Source of the DNA: an uncultured Chlorobiota bacterium
GTDB lineage: Bacteria; Bacteroidota; Bacteroidia; Bacteroidales; JAADGE01
Assembly (NCBI GenBank): GCA_947311125.1
Contig: CAMZKI010000018.1
Coordinates: forward strand, 1 to 30,241
DNA length: 30,241 nucleotides
Direction of reading: 5' to 3'
Shown here piece by piece: positions 16,501 to 25,219 of the stretch (positions are counted from its first letter, which is position 1; every line of letters starts with the position of its first letter). Under the pieces are notes generated by a model. That model ran no database searches. It was not told the DNA's origin and saw only the letters and a program-made list of their open reading frames with translations. Made by a program: the position numbers and the translations under genes.

Positions 16501-19500
16501 AGCCCAGCCTCCTTGCTCATTAAAACCTGCAAGTCTCAGTTCATTCATCCATACTTCTATTGATTTCGGTAAGCCGTCGTCAGGTAATATGTTGTTTTCT
16601 TTTTTGCGGTTTCTGATACCTATCATAATTGTTCTGATATTACTCAGGTTAGGGTTTCCGGTAATACTTACTCTTCGTCCTGTTTCATCTGTGTATTTTG
16701 AGTACTCGGAGGATAAGTTTATTGATATGCCGTCATGTATTTTTCTGTTTCGTTCTTGTTTTAATGCCTGAAAAATCTCAAAATCCACGTCAAGCATATT
16801 TTCCGGACGCCAGACAAGTTCGCGGTCGGGGCTTCCGAGTGTTCCGTCATAATAACCCGGCTCGGTAAGTTTTAAGGGTATTTCGTATTCGTAATAGTTT
16901 TCTTTATAATCAGAACCAAGTCTTATGAAAGCACAAAGGTCGTCGTCGTTAAGCACTTCTCCTTCAATTGCTTCGGCGTGTATAAACATTTGAAGTTTTT
17001 TATATTGTCTGACATCAAGGCTTGCATTTTTGTAAGCTGCTCTTGCATCTCCGTCGCTGAGATTATATACTTTAAGAGAAATTGCTTGCTCATTAAGTTG
17101 TTGCAGATAAGGATTACCGGGGGATATTTCTCTTGTAACTCCCGGAGGGAGTATGTAATTAACGGGTTGTCTTGAAGAGTTTTCTTCTACGTTAACAGTG
17201 TTTACGTCAAGAGATGCATCTGTATATTCCGGAGTTCCTGCTCCCTCGGTTCCTTCGAGCATAGATAATCTGTATTTTCGCCAATCGCCTCTGACTAAGT
17301 CAAGTTGAGCAAAGCGTAAAACAATCTCTTGCTCCCAGTCTTTCATAAATAAACGTATAAAACGAATTGATTTAAAATCTGCTATTTGACCGACCCTTTT
17401 CTGATAACTGTCAAGTGGGATTTTGAAGTGATACCATCTTACCGTTTCTTCATTTTCGTTTCTTAATCTTACAGTGGCTTCTTTAATATCGGTAATATAG
17501 TTTTCTCCTATTTGCATATCGGAAGGTGTCAGATGCACGCGATATTGAAAATATGCTTCATTTTCGGTTAAGGTATAGTCGCGATTTATGTCTTCCATAT
17601 CGGGTCTCAATTCTGTTGCGGTTACTAAATCGCCTGTTGAAAAAGAGTTTCCTTCCTGGTTATTGTATTTTTTGTATCTGTCTAATATTCCTGTTTGTTG
17701 TTCGTCGTAGGATGGGTCTCTGAAAAAGAGATAGTCATCGTTAGAGGGGTCGTTCAGTGCGTCCTGATATGCCTTTGAGCCTGTTCCGTAGTTGTCGGCA
17801 ATGCTTTGCAGGTAGTCTGCAAAGAAAGAATTTTCGTCTTCGTCAGAGAGTCCGTCCAGTCCTACATCCTGATATTGTCTTGCATCTGCAGGTTCTGTGG
17901 CAAAAGCGTCTGTAATACGGGGCAAAACAGGAACTCTTCCCCATACTGTTGTATCAACGTTTATAACATTTGAAGTTGTAGGCATACCGTTTTCAAATGC
18001 TTGTCGAGAGTCTCTTAAAATATCTTCGGAAATACTCCCGAGGTTAAAATATATATCGCCGCCGCTGTGATCCGGGTCGTAAATGAACGGGTCGAGCATC
18101 CAGAACTCTATAAATTCAATATTTGCTTCCTCAAAATCATTTGTCGTTAAAGATTGAGATATTCCTGCCCAACGCGTTTGCGGGTTTAGGAGTTTTCCGT
18201 CTTGGTTAATTCCGGATGAGATTCCGGGTTCGCCGGATGGTGTGTCAAAGTTATATGGTCCTTTTTCTTCCGGGTAATATGCTAAATTAAGTACATATAA
18301 AAATTGCGGAATATCGTTTTGCGGGTCTCTGTTCGGGAAAATTTCCTGTTCCGGAATTTCTCTGACTCTGTGGTCGGACAAGTCATCGTTTGTAAGATAG
18401 CTTAAAGATCCCGCTCCGGTTAAAAAGTCTCTGTTTACATTGTACCATGCTAATTTTGCTCTGTTATATCCGTATCTTAAATCGTTTGAAAATTGAGCTT
18501 CCGGAAATAAATCGGGCTGACCTTGAGGCGTGCTTGATATTTTCCATCGAGAAGGTGATTTTAAGTCTATTGTTACTTTTGCACCTTCAAAATCGTCAAT
18601 ATTAGCGAAACCTTCGTCTCCGAGTATTTTAGGATGCCCGGGTATAAGTTGAGCAAATTCTCCCGAAAAGTCTATGTTGGATTTTGCTTTTGTTTTTACG
18701 AAAGGAATAAATTTATCGACAAAGTTTGTTAAAAACGGAACTTCTTGATTGAAATTTATATCTGCTCCCCAGATAGTGTTTGAAACGGGAATATCGCCTA
18801 TGTTAACCTTGCTCGTAAGCGGTTTTTGGTGCAAGTGCATAACGGTTGCTCCGATATTAAAATTGTCTGAAAGTCTGTAGTCGAAATGGGTTCCTATCAT
18901 TGATTTTGTTCCTATTGCAAACATTGAGTTGCTTTCAAGTGATATTTTTATAGGAGTACCTGATTCCAGCAAACTTTGATTTATTATTGTAACTCTTCCG
19001 AGGTTGTAGTCGACGGTGTAGTCTTGATTTTCAACAAGTACGGCACCTCCTGCGGTTACGGTAACCGAACCTTCGGGAATGTTCATTGCGTTGAGGTTTA
19101 TTTCAGAACCGCCCCCTGAGCGATATTCTCCTTTTAAAAAAAACTTATTTTTTTCGGCTCTTTGTATTGCCTGATTTTGTGTTTCGTTGTATAGCTCCGT
19201 AAATGCGTATTGCTCTGCAATTCTGTTAATTTCAGGGTCGGTGCTGCCTCCTGTTATTTTTTCTTTAAGATAGTTTCCGAAAGGTTCTGTTACAGGGAAA
19301 AATATTTTTCCGTTAGAAGCATTTATGGTTACTTTATCTATGAAATCAAAATATCCGTCTGCTCCGGGCTCATTGTTTTTGTTAAGATTATCAAGCCCCA
19401 TAACCTGCAGTAATATTTGTCCCTGAATTTCTCCTGCCGGTAAATAATTTATTGATGAGCCGGTTTTGTCGTTTCGGTACATTATGTCAAGTTTGAAGTC

Positions 19501-21105
19501 TTGGCTGCTGACTTGATATGCATTTACGGAGTAGACATTTTTCATCATTAAGTCCCACGTCGGATTTTCGACGGAAAGGATGGTCGGTTTTAAAAGTTTG
19601 AGGAATAAAGCATCGGGTGCAGCAGGTTCTTCATTTGAAAATTCGCCTACGCGATATGTTTTACCGTCAGAAGTGTTTTCGTATTCAAAAGCAACGGCAA
19701 GCACCTCATCATTGTTGAGTGCAGAATTTAAAGAAATATATCCGAGAGTAGGGTTAAAGGTATATTCTGAAGATGTGAGCATACGTGCATTTTGGACTTT
19801 TTCGTAATCGTCACCGGCTTCAAAATCAGGATATGTTGAAAGAATTGTGCTTACGTTGGAGATATCTCTTAAGCCTGTTTGGTTTATCATTTCCGAATAA
19901 AGGCTGTTGGTGCCGTTGTCCGGTATTTGTTGTGCTGTTGTCGTGAAATTGGCAGAGTATATGTGTTGAGAGTTTTCTCCTAAGTCGGTAAAAGCTACAA
20001 TATTTCTGGAATTATCGAATTTTCCGGTTCTGTTTGTTACCCAAACTTCTATTCTTCTTATGTTTATATTAGAGCCTATAACAGGCAGGTTTTTGAGAGC
20101 ATCGTTGTATCTGTCTCTGAAATATTGGGAGATGAAATAGTGTCTGTTTGCATCATAATTGTCTGCGGTAATTTCAAAGGGAGTTGTTGTGGCTCCGCCC
20201 GATACTTCTATTGTTTTACTTTCTCCTTTTTGTTGTGAGAAAACATTTGTTACGTAGAGGTTCCCGAATTTAAGTTCTGTTTTGAGTCCGAATAAGCTGC
20301 GGCTTCCGGTAATCAGTGAGCCGGAGAGAGGCATTGTAACGTTTCCGGCTTCTATTTTTTGAATTATTTCATCTTCTTTGCCTTCGTAGGCTAATTTAGC
20401 ATTGTTTTCAAACTCAAAAGTTGCATCGGTATCGAAATTTATGCCGAGACGCATTTTGTCTCCTATTTGTCCTGCAACCCCCATTTTTATATTCATATCA
20501 AAGTCGAAATTAACGCTTTTTTGCAGGTCTTTTGTAAGTGCCGGATTTTCATTATTGTTAATTTTGAGACCGAATATAAGTTCTGCCGTTCCCTGTGGTT
20601 TTATATTGATTGTATTGCTTCCGAAGATTTTGTCAAAACCTTGAATAGGAACTATTAGGTTTTTATTTACAAGCCTGTCAACCAGACTGTTTTCTCCTTT
20701 TATGTTTTCAAGAGCCGAGCGTTCCATCCAGTATTTGTGAATGTCGGTTTTGTTGCTGTATTGTATAAAGTCATCGAAAGACATATAATAAGGGTTCCGG
20801 TAGTTAAATTTTCCGATTTTATCGTAAAAAACAAATTTTCCGGTTTTAGGGTCGTATTTTACAAAGGATTTTATTGCCGACGGATTTTTGAGAAATAAGG
20901 GCGAAGTTTTTCTGACGGAAAGCGGGTCGTTAATATAATCTTCAAACGGAAAAATAAGAGAATCCTCGGGGAGTGTATCCTTTATACCGGGAATAGATTT
21001 TATTTTTCCTGAATCTTTATAGGGTGATGATGAAAAAGAAACTACGGAAAAAAAACTTACAATTATTATAACCCCTTTAATTACAGGCATTAATGTTGAC
21101 TTCAC
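13558..21105 (-). CDS. sprA: SprA/Sov, outer-membrane translocon of the type IX secretion system
   Basis: SprA (Sov in Porphyromonas) is the giant beta-barrel through which T9SS substrates cross the outer membrane. It is also needed for gliding in flavobacteria. The 2515 residues match the 2400-2500 of known members. An N-terminal hydrophobic signal (VIKGVIIIVSFFSVVSF) comes first. SprA hallmarks are visible across the protein, including repeated MRLGINFDTDATFEFEN-like segments, the LIPGHPKILGDEGFANIDDFEGAK region near 810-840, and an alternation of amphipathic strands to the final residues NTHIGFSLRFNLANI. Lysine-rich segments near 1660-1705 and 1935-1965 probably sit in loops outside the barrel. 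The first possible start is a GTG at 21105; an ATG at 21090 gives an equally good signal peptide and I cannot decide. ruvA lies 70 bases upstream and gcvH downstream. PorV/plug partners are not encoded here. Confidence 0.96.
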   Translation of the reverse strand: MKSTLMPVIKGVIIIVSFFSVVSFSSSPYKDSGKIKSIPGIKDTLPEDSLIFPFEDYINDPLSVRKTSPLFLKNPSAIKSFVKYDPKTGKFVFYDKIGKFNYRNPYYMSFDDFIQYSNKTDIHKYWMERSALENIKGENSLVDRLVNKNLIVPIQGFDKIFGSNTINIKPQGTAELIFGLKINNNENPALTKDLQKSVNFDFDMNIKMGVAGQIGDKMRLGINFDTDATFEFENNAKLAYEGKEDEIIQKIEAGNVTMPLSGSLITGSRSLFGLKTELKFGNLYVTNVFSQQKGESKTIEVSGGATTTPFEITADNYDANRHYFISQYFRDRYNDALKNLPVIGSNINIRRIEVWVTNRTGKFDNSRNIVAFTDLGENSQHIYSANFTTTAQQIPDNGTNSLYSEMINQTGLRDISNVSTILSTYPDFEAGDDYEKVQNARMLTSSEYTFNPTLGYISLNSALNNDEVLAVAFEYENTSDGKTYRVGEFSNEEPAAPDALFLKLLKPTILSVENPTWDLMMKNVYSVNAYQVSSQDFKLDIMYRNDKTGSSINYLPAGEIQGQILLQVMGLDNLNKNNEPGADGYFDFIDKVTINASNGKIFFPVTEPFGNYLKEKITGGSTDPEINRIAEQYAFTELYNETQNQAIQRAEKNKFFLKGEYRSGGGSEINLNAMNIPEGSVTVTAGGAVLVENQDYTVDYNLGRVTIINQSLLESGTPIKISLESNSMFAIGTKSMIGTHFDYRLSDNFNIGATVMHLHQKPLTSKVNIGDIPVSNTIWGADINFNQEVPFLTNFVDKFIPFVKTKAKSNIDFSGEFAQLIPGHPKILGDEGFANIDDFEGAKVTIDLKSPSRWKISSTPQGQPDLFPEAQFSNDLRYGYNRAKLAWYNVNRDFLTGAGSLSYLTNDDLSDHRVREIPEQEIFPNRDPQNDIPQFLYVLNLAYYPEEKGPYNFDTPSGEPGISSGINQDGKLLNPQTRWAGISQSLTTNDFEEANIEFIEFWMLDPFIYDPDHSGGDIYFNLGSISEDILRDSRQAFENGMPTTSNVINVDTTVWGRVPVLPRITDAFATEPADARQYQDVGLDGLSDEDENSFFADYLQSIADNYGTGSKAYQDALNDPSNDDYLFFRDPSYDEQQTGILDRYKKYNNQEGNSFSTGDLVTATELRPDMEDINRDYTLTENEAYFQYRVHLTPSDMQIGENYITDIKEATVRLRNENEETVRWYHFKIPLDSYQKRVGQIADFKSIRFIRLFMKDWEQEIVLRFAQLDLVRGDWRKYRLSMLEGTEGAGTPEYTDASLDVNTVNVEENSSRQPVNYILPPGVTREISPGNPYLQQLNEQAISLKVYNLSDGDARAAYKNASLDVRQYKKLQMFIHAEAIEGEVLNDDDLCAFIRLGSDYKENYYEYEIPLKLTEPGYYDGTLGSPDRELVWRPENMLDVDFEIFQALKQERNRKIHDGISINLSSEYSKYTDETGRRVSITGNPNLSNIRTIMIGIRNRKKENNILPDDGLPKSIEVWMNELRLAGFNEQGGWAARGRLQANLADFSTIALSGEYSTPGFGGIEETVDQRQQSTDFNYDFSASTELGKFFPKKYGIRIPLYFGYSEYRSNPEYDPLNPDIKMTATLSNLTQKEKNEFLKISQDYVKRKSVNLTNIRISGNREKKSKNQNSEKNNKIRPGSKNNTGRRNTPAWAISNWTASYGYNELFSRNINTEHNLLKIHTGALAYNYNITPKNIKPFSKVKLFRKKAFRIIKDFNFYYAPSMVAFRTDIRKSYNEVLFRNIDNADVLIDETFDKQFTWNRTYDIKYNLSRNLKFTYSANNQAWVGEPEGKIDKTDEQKWSDYKNSVVDSLRNFGRTTDFHQKLNGTWNIPINQLPLLDWVNANVRYDADYFWTLGPRTQDSTINLGNTIRNNQRIQFSTQANFSRIYRKIKFLKNVDNKFKGGKKKAKKKFKNVKFSKNNVTLKKNKPRSIIHNLKTENVKLTAKDQNNKEIKGRTEIVNENKVKFYPEESAKKVTIEVTGKKEVKENFLRVLSDYTLYALMSVRNISLTYSENNGSIIPGYMKKSNYLGFENFSFNDLNNNAPGWKFITGIQESDFASKAAINGWLSGDTLLNSPVIQNNDVTYNFKATLKPIKGLRIDVSADRRESKQSREFWVNDGYGNLNAQNQSQSGSFSMSFLSIKTAFDKITDSTYNSITYNRFLDYRLDVADRLADERIAEGIVYDRNLPNNDTLPADNYINQFPYGYSPTSREVMLPAFLAAYSGKDVNKAGLEMFPLIPLPNWRLKYDGLTYYDFIKKYLKRVTVNHGYRSSYTVSSYQSNSAFTEIGNTGFTDIQDELTGTYFVSEYFVDAVMIDEKFTPLIGIDMRWKNDMSTRIEYKQSRNLTLNFGNNTLTELLRKEYVFGFGYKVPDLEIPMMIQGSQKLFKSDLNFRLDFTYSDNYAVIRRIKEADNQLSAGQKNLSVKISTDYNLDKVTLRIFYDRLVNTPRVSTSFKTSNTHIGFSLRFNLANI

Positions 21106-21175
21106 CGTTGAATGAGTTTTAAGGTTTTAAGAGTAGCTTTTGTATCATAGGCAATTTATATTCAGAGAAACGAAA

Positions 21176-21757
21176 TTATAATATTTTTAGTGCATTTTTT
21201 ACAATTTCTTCAACTGATAATTCGGGATTTGACGTATAAACTTTCTTTACTGCTTTTTCTGCTTTTATTTTCGGGAACCCTAACATTATTAATGCAGCAA
21301 GTGCTTCGTCGGGTAAATTATTTGTGAATGAACCGGCGGTTTCATCGTCTGTTTCTGCTTTATTTATTTTATCTTTCAGGTCGATAATAACTCTTTGTGC
21401 TGTTTTTGCTCCTATTCCTTTTATGCTTTGAAAGGTTGCGGCATCATCGGTTCTTATTGCTTTTTTAACTTCGTTTGCCGAAAGTGAGGACAGCAAAATT
21501 CTTGCTGTATTTGCACCTATTCCGGAAACGGAAATAAGAAGTTTGAAAATTTCTCTTTCTGCTTTCTCTGCAAAACCGAACAAAGCATTGGTGTCTTCAC
21601 GAATAATTTGGTGAATGTAAATTTTGAAAGTTTTTTTATTGTTTAGTTTTGAATGTGTTTGCAGTGAGATGTTTATAAAATATCCTACTCCGTTCGTTTC
21701 TATTATAACGTAGGTTGGTGTTATTTCGGTTATTGAGCCTGTGATGTATTCAAACAT
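21176..21757 (-). CDS. ruvA: Holliday junction branch migration protein RuvA
   Basis: RuvA binds four-way junctions as a tetramer and loads the RuvB motor for branch migration. I use the ATG at 21757 (MFEYITGSI, 193 residues), which matches the usual RuvA beginning. A TTG 21 bases further upstream is in frame but belongs to a TATCTTTG promoter box. The N-terminal OB fold is followed by helix-hairpin-helix segments, LLISVSGIGANTARILLSS and FQSIKGIGAKTAQRVIIDLKDK, then an acidic linker and the C-terminal RuvB-binding three-helix domain with EALAALIMLGFPKIKAEKAV. sprA starts 70 bases downstream with no clear promoter or terminator between, so the two may be cotranscribed. ruvB is not in the window. 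Confidence 0.96.
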   Translation of the reverse strand: MFEYITGSITEITPTYVIIETNGVGYFINISLQTHSKLNNKKTFKIYIHQIIREDTNALFGFAEKAEREIFKLLISVSGIGANTARILLSSLSANEVKKAIRTDDAATFQSIKGIGAKTAQRVIIDLKDKINKAETDDETAGSFTNNLPDEALAALIMLGFPKIKAEKAVKKVYTSNPELSVEEIVKNALKIL

Positions 21758-21775
21758 ATATTGTGACTTTGCGTG

Positions 21776-21783
21776 CAAAGATA
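21776..21783 (-). promoter_or_regulatory. TATCTTTG -7 box of ruvA(-sprA)
   Basis: The minus strand reads TATCTTTG, an exact TAnnTTTG match. It has a near -33 element, TTTC, 19 bases upstream. The predicted start near 21769 gives a leader of about 12 bases to the ATG at 21757. It overlaps the alternative TTG start and follows a weak terminator hairpin. Confidence 0.5.
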
Positions 21784-21812
21784 AAAAAGTATTACAGTAA
21801 ATGAAATACTTT
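21783..21812 (-). terminator. Possible terminator after the gldH operon
   Basis: On the minus strand AAAGTATT (21812-21805) and AATACTTT (21793-21786) form a perfect 8-bp stem with an 11-base loop, followed by further Ts. Only two pairs are G-C, so the stem is weak. It is placed 41 bases after the gldH stop and immediately before the ruvA -7 box, where a terminator would be expected. Confidence 0.4.
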
Positions 21813-21853
21813 ACTTTTGAGGACTGTCGGAGGCGGGCATTGTTTAGAGATAA

Positions 21854-22315
21854 TCAGTTTTTATGTTTTCTTACTATTAAGCCTATGTCAATAACTAAAA
21901 TTACGGGGTTATTATTCATTGTATGGCGTATTTTAAAAATGTATTTGCCTTTTTTCAGAAAAATGTTTTCGTCAAAGCTGTGTTCAATATCCCACAACTG
22001 TCCGGCAACTTTTCCTAAGTATTTTCCGTTTTCGTCCGTAACGGGAAATTCTGCATTTTTTATAAATGTTTTGTTTTGCGGGGTGGTTTGTTCTATTTCA
22101 ACTTTAATTGTTGTAAACGGATATCCTGTAGAGTGTCGCATTGCAAAAAATAAATCATAGTTTCCGTCTTCGGGAATGTTTACGTTAAATGTTTTAACGT
22201 CATTATCAAACCATTTTAAACCTTCTACGGACTGAAAGTTTCTGTAAGTATCGCTGCAAGACGTTAAAGAAAGAGCAATTACGGTAATGAAAAGATACAG
22301 ACTTAATTTTTTCAT
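21854..22315 (-). CDS. gldH: GldH family gliding-motility lipoprotein
   Basis: GldH is an envelope lipoprotein required for gliding and associated with T9SS function in Flavobacterium. The 153-residue product has a lipoprotein signal ending in the lipobox LTSC (C20). The body shows features I associate with GldH: NYDLFFAMRHSTGYPFTTIKVEI, a tract with DENGKYLGKVAGQLWDIEHSF, and the closing KGKYIFKIRHTMNNNP and IDIGL. It is the last gene of a compact three-gene unit: the thioredoxin-fold gene ends 4 bases before its ATG, and the GAF/PAS sensor precedes that. A weak terminator follows. Lysine at +2 after the cysteine is absent (S-D follow), which does not settle the final membrane. Identification is by recalled sequence pattern. 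Confidence 0.85.
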   Translation of the reverse strand: MKKLSLYLFITVIALSLTSCSDTYRNFQSVEGLKWFDNDVKTFNVNIPEDGNYDLFFAMRHSTGYPFTTIKVEIEQTTPQNKTFIKNAEFPVTDENGKYLGKVAGQLWDIEHSFDENIFLKKGKYIFKIRHTMNNNPVILVIDIGLIVRKHKN

Positions 22316-22319
22316 ATAT

Positions 22320-23735
22320 TTAATTTTTATTATTTTTTCTTATTTGTTTAATTCTCCACTCTTGTTTTATTTTGAAATATGCGGCTTCAAAATTTTCTGC
22401 AGGTCCGGGAGCTGAAATCAGGGACAGCCTGCCTTCGGGGTTTATTAAAAAATATGTAGGATAAACATACACGTTGTATTCGTCAATAATTTTACCCCCT
22501 CCGTCATCGTGCAAAATTGTAATGTCTTTTGTGTCAATGTTTTTTAGGAATTTTTTGATTTTTTCGGTATTATTTTCTTTAAAAACAAGAACTATTTTCA
22601 GCAGGTCTTTTTTTTGTTTAGCCAGTGATGAGAGAAGTAAAATGTCTTTTTTACAAGTGTAGCTTTCAACGGAGAAGAAACCGAGGTATACAAATTTTCC
22701 TCTGTAGTCTGATAAGCTGTGCATATAGGTTTCGTTGTCGGGCAGGCGGAAATCCAAACTTGCATTTCCTGCCATAAGATTTGATGAGTTGTCTAAAAAG
22801 TTTTTTACTGCTTTTAAGGTATTTTCGTTTTTAATATATCTTTTAGCTGCATATAAAGTGCTGATTATATTGCTCTTATATATCGTGTTTTTATAAAATT
22901 CTCTGTAAAGATTTATGAACAAAAAATATTCTCTGAACTCGGTATCGCTGCACAAGTCGGAGCTTGCCAGTGTTTTGCTCATCATATTCCAACCTGCTCT
23001 CATTCCGAGAAGTTTAAAAAGTGTATCTCCGTATGTTTCAAACAGAACGGTTCCGAGGTTTTCTTTTAAGAGTTTGTTATAAGCAGGATTTTTATACAAG
23101 ACGGGTTTTCCGTTAAAGTTTTTTCGGACAACGGCTTTTTTGTTTTTGTAAATTGCATTTTGTTTGAGTTCGAGGAATTTATATTTTTTGTAGTTGATAA
23201 AAAATTGATTTTTGCAGAATGAGGTGCTGTCGTTAATTGCCTGAATTTGTTTTTCTGTAAGACCGGGATTTATATGTTTCGGGTTTTTAAAAATTATTTT
23301 TAATGCAGATTCATATAACGCATCAAATTTTTTCATTGCTGCCGTAACGGTGTTATCATCGTTTAATATTCTGATATAAAATTCGTAAGGTTTAAAATAG
23401 GGGTTCATAATGTCTTCGCGGCGTCTTATCGTTTTTTTGGGTAAAACAATTTTAAGTTCTTTGCCGGGTTCGACTATAATGTATCCTATAAATACGTCTA
23501 AATCAAGAAATGCTTCAAATGTTTCGTCGGTTTCGATAATGAATGTAAAATATCCTTGTTCGTCGACTTTGCTTTCGGCTATAACTTTTTTTGTCATTGT
23601 TATATAATCGGAGTAGGTGTATAGGCGAAGAGTCTCTTCCGCATATGTTCCTGCATTTCCGTAAATTTTACAGATTTCGGCATTGCTTGCAAAAAATGCA
23701 GATAAAAGCAGTAATATTCCGAATATTTTCTTCAT
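22320..23735 (-). CDS. TlpA-like thioredoxin-fold protein with degenerate SYTC active site
   Basis: A periplasmic protein with a signal peptide at about residues 1-18 (FFASNA). The N-terminal region of about 20-110 resembles the small beta domain found before TlpA-like domains in Bacteroidota. A helical middle part and a C-terminal thioredoxin fold from about 325 follow: LDFRLPDNETYMHSLSDYRGKFVYLGFF, then VYPTYFLINPEGRL with the expected cis-proline region. Where TlpA/ResA proteins carry WCxxC, this has S358-Y-T-C361, so only the second cysteine remains and normal disulfide exchange is unlikely. It may act as a chaperone, a binding protein or a single-cysteine enzyme. The gene is 4 bases upstream of gldH and 10 bases downstream of the GAF/PAS gene, indicating an operon. 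The fold is well supported; the function is not known. Confidence 0.75.
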   Translation of the reverse strand: MKKIFGILLLLSAFFASNAEICKIYGNAGTYAEETLRLYTYSDYITMTKKVIAESKVDEQGYFTFIIETDETFEAFLDLDVFIGYIIVEPGKELKIVLPKKTIRRREDIMNPYFKPYEFYIRILNDDNTVTAAMKKFDALYESALKIIFKNPKHINPGLTEKQIQAINDSTSFCKNQFFINYKKYKFLELKQNAIYKNKKAVVRKNFNGKPVLYKNPAYNKLLKENLGTVLFETYGDTLFKLLGMRAGWNMMSKTLASSDLCSDTEFREYFLFINLYREFYKNTIYKSNIISTLYAAKRYIKNENTLKAVKNFLDNSSNLMAGNASLDFRLPDNETYMHSLSDYRGKFVYLGFFSVESYTCKKDILLLSSLAKQKKDLLKIVLVFKENNTEKIKKFLKNIDTKDITILHDDGGGKIIDEYNVYVYPTYFLINPEGRLSLISAPGPAENFEAAYFKIKQEWRIKQIRKNNKN

Positions 23736-23745
23736 AGTTCGGGCT

Positions 23746-25191
23746 TTATTTTATTTCGGTTAATATGCTGATTAAAAGAATTTTCTCAATTTTTTCATTT
23801 TCGGACTTAACGGGGATATATTTTTCGGTTATTTCTTCTTTATTATTACGGGAATATTTCAGAGAGATTGTTTGATTTTTTAATATCTTTTGTAAAATTT
23901 CGGAAAAATTTGTTTGATTTTTTGTAATTATATCTAAAGATTTGCCGATAATGTCGGTTTGTTTTATTTTGTATATTTTTTCGGCAGCTTTGTTTATGTT
24001 TATAATTTTTCCGTTCGGTGTGATGAGAATTCTTGCTATATTATCGTCAATTTCAGCAATTTGATTTTTCAGATTTTGTTTTTCTTTAAGTATTTCTTTT
24101 TTTTCTTTTATGAGTTGTGATATTTTTTCTTCCGATTGTTTTTCTTTTTCAGCAAGTTCTTCGGATTGTTTTTTGTAGTCTTCAGCGAGCTTTTCCGTTA
24201 ATTTTTTTGTATTTATATTATAAATCTCTGCAGCTATTCTTTCTGCTATTACATTCAGAAAATTGATTTTATAATCAGGTATTTTCTTTAATGATGCAAT
24301 TTCGAGAACTCCGAGTAATTTTTTTTCGTATATAAGCGGCATAAGCAGGAGAGATTTCGGGGTGTCTTCGCCCAGTCCGGAACCTATATAGGTATAGCCT
24401 TCCGGCAAGTCGTCAATTCGTATCATTTTTTTCTGTTTTGCACATTTTCCTACCAAGCTTTCACCTATTTCTGTTTCTGTATCTAAAAGTTTCTTTTTAT
24501 CGTATGCATATGCAGCTTCTAAGTGTAATATTTCTTTATCTTTTTTCTTTTTCAGAATAAAAATTCCTGCTTGTTCGACTCCGATATGTTCTGCCAGTTT
24601 TTTTATAACGGGATATGACATTTCTTGCGTATTTTTATAATCTTGTTGAAGCAGCAAGGTAAAATCGGTAACTCCGTTTTGATACCAGTTATTTCTTTTT
24701 AGTTCCCTGATATTGTAAGTTTCTTTTTTTTCGGCAGTTAGAAGATTTTCTTTTATTCCTTCTAATGCGGAGCCGAGAGGTTTTTCCGAATTGATTTTTA
24801 TTTCTGTTTTGTAATTGCCGGCGAGAAGGTTTCGGGCAAAATCGGTATATAGCTTATATGTATTTCGCAGGTCGGCAATTTCTTTGAAAATTTCTTTAAA
24901 ATCGTCTTCTCTTTTTATGTTTTCCCGTAAGTTATCTGTTATGTTTTTTTCCGCAAAGAAGTTTTTTAAGGAAAATTTCAGTTTGTTAAGCCCTGATGAT
25001 ATGTTTTGGGCAATTAAAAGCCCGGAAATTACTGCATAAATGAGCAAAACGGATGCAATGATAATTATTGCAGGATAATTTGCAGCGGTTTCAAATTTTA
25101 TTATTCCGGAAAAGTGAAGAATTATAAGAGAAATTGTCGTGAGTATCAGAAACGACAAAAAAGATATGAGGATTTTAAGTTTAATTTTCAC
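23746..25191 (-). CDS. Membrane sensor with HAMP-like, GAF and PAS domains and no output domain
   Basis: A 481-residue inner-membrane sensor-like protein. Two membrane helices (about 5-28 and 38-62) are separated by only about 10 residues, so there is almost no periplasmic domain. A HAMP-like segment lies at about 105-155 (FARNLLAGNYKTEI). A GAF domain covers about 175-325 and includes EIGESLVGKCAKQKKMIRIDDLP and SLLLMPLIYEKKLLGVLEIAS. A coiled coil runs about 328-383, and a PAS domain about 382-480 with PNGKIININKAAEKIYKI. No kinase, cyclase, EAL or phosphatase follows; the protein stops after PAS. The start is a GTG at 25191, with no upstream ATG in frame after the promoter box. It heads a three-gene unit with the thioredoxin-like gene and gldH. 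It may signal to a partner kinase through the coiled coil; the ligand is unknown. Confidence 0.82.
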   Translation of the reverse strand: MKIKLKILISFLSFLILTTISLIILHFSGIIKFETAANYPAIIIIASVLLIYAVISGLLIAQNISSGLNKLKFSLKNFFAEKNITDNLRENIKREDDFKEIFKEIADLRNTYKLYTDFARNLLAGNYKTEIKINSEKPLGSALEGIKENLLTAEKKETYNIRELKRNNWYQNGVTDFTLLLQQDYKNTQEMSYPVIKKLAEHIGVEQAGIFILKKKKDKEILHLEAAYAYDKKKLLDTETEIGESLVGKCAKQKKMIRIDDLPEGYTYIGSGLGEDTPKSLLLMPLIYEKKLLGVLEIASLKKIPDYKINFLNVIAERIAAEIYNINTKKLTEKLAEDYKKQSEELAEKEKQSEEKISQLIKEKKEILKEKQNLKNQIAEIDDNIARILITPNGKIININKAAEKIYKIKQTDIIGKSLDIITKNQTNFSEILQKILKNQTISLKYSRNNKEEITEKYIPVKSENEKIEKILLISILTEIK

Positions 25192-25219
25192 AATATGTTT
25201 GTTATCTGTATGAGATAAG

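Noticed and set aside
21801..22160. Open frame of 119 codons on the plus strand opposite gldH
   Set aside because: It overlaps gldH and the terminator region and has no domain or signal; it is a shadow of a real gene.
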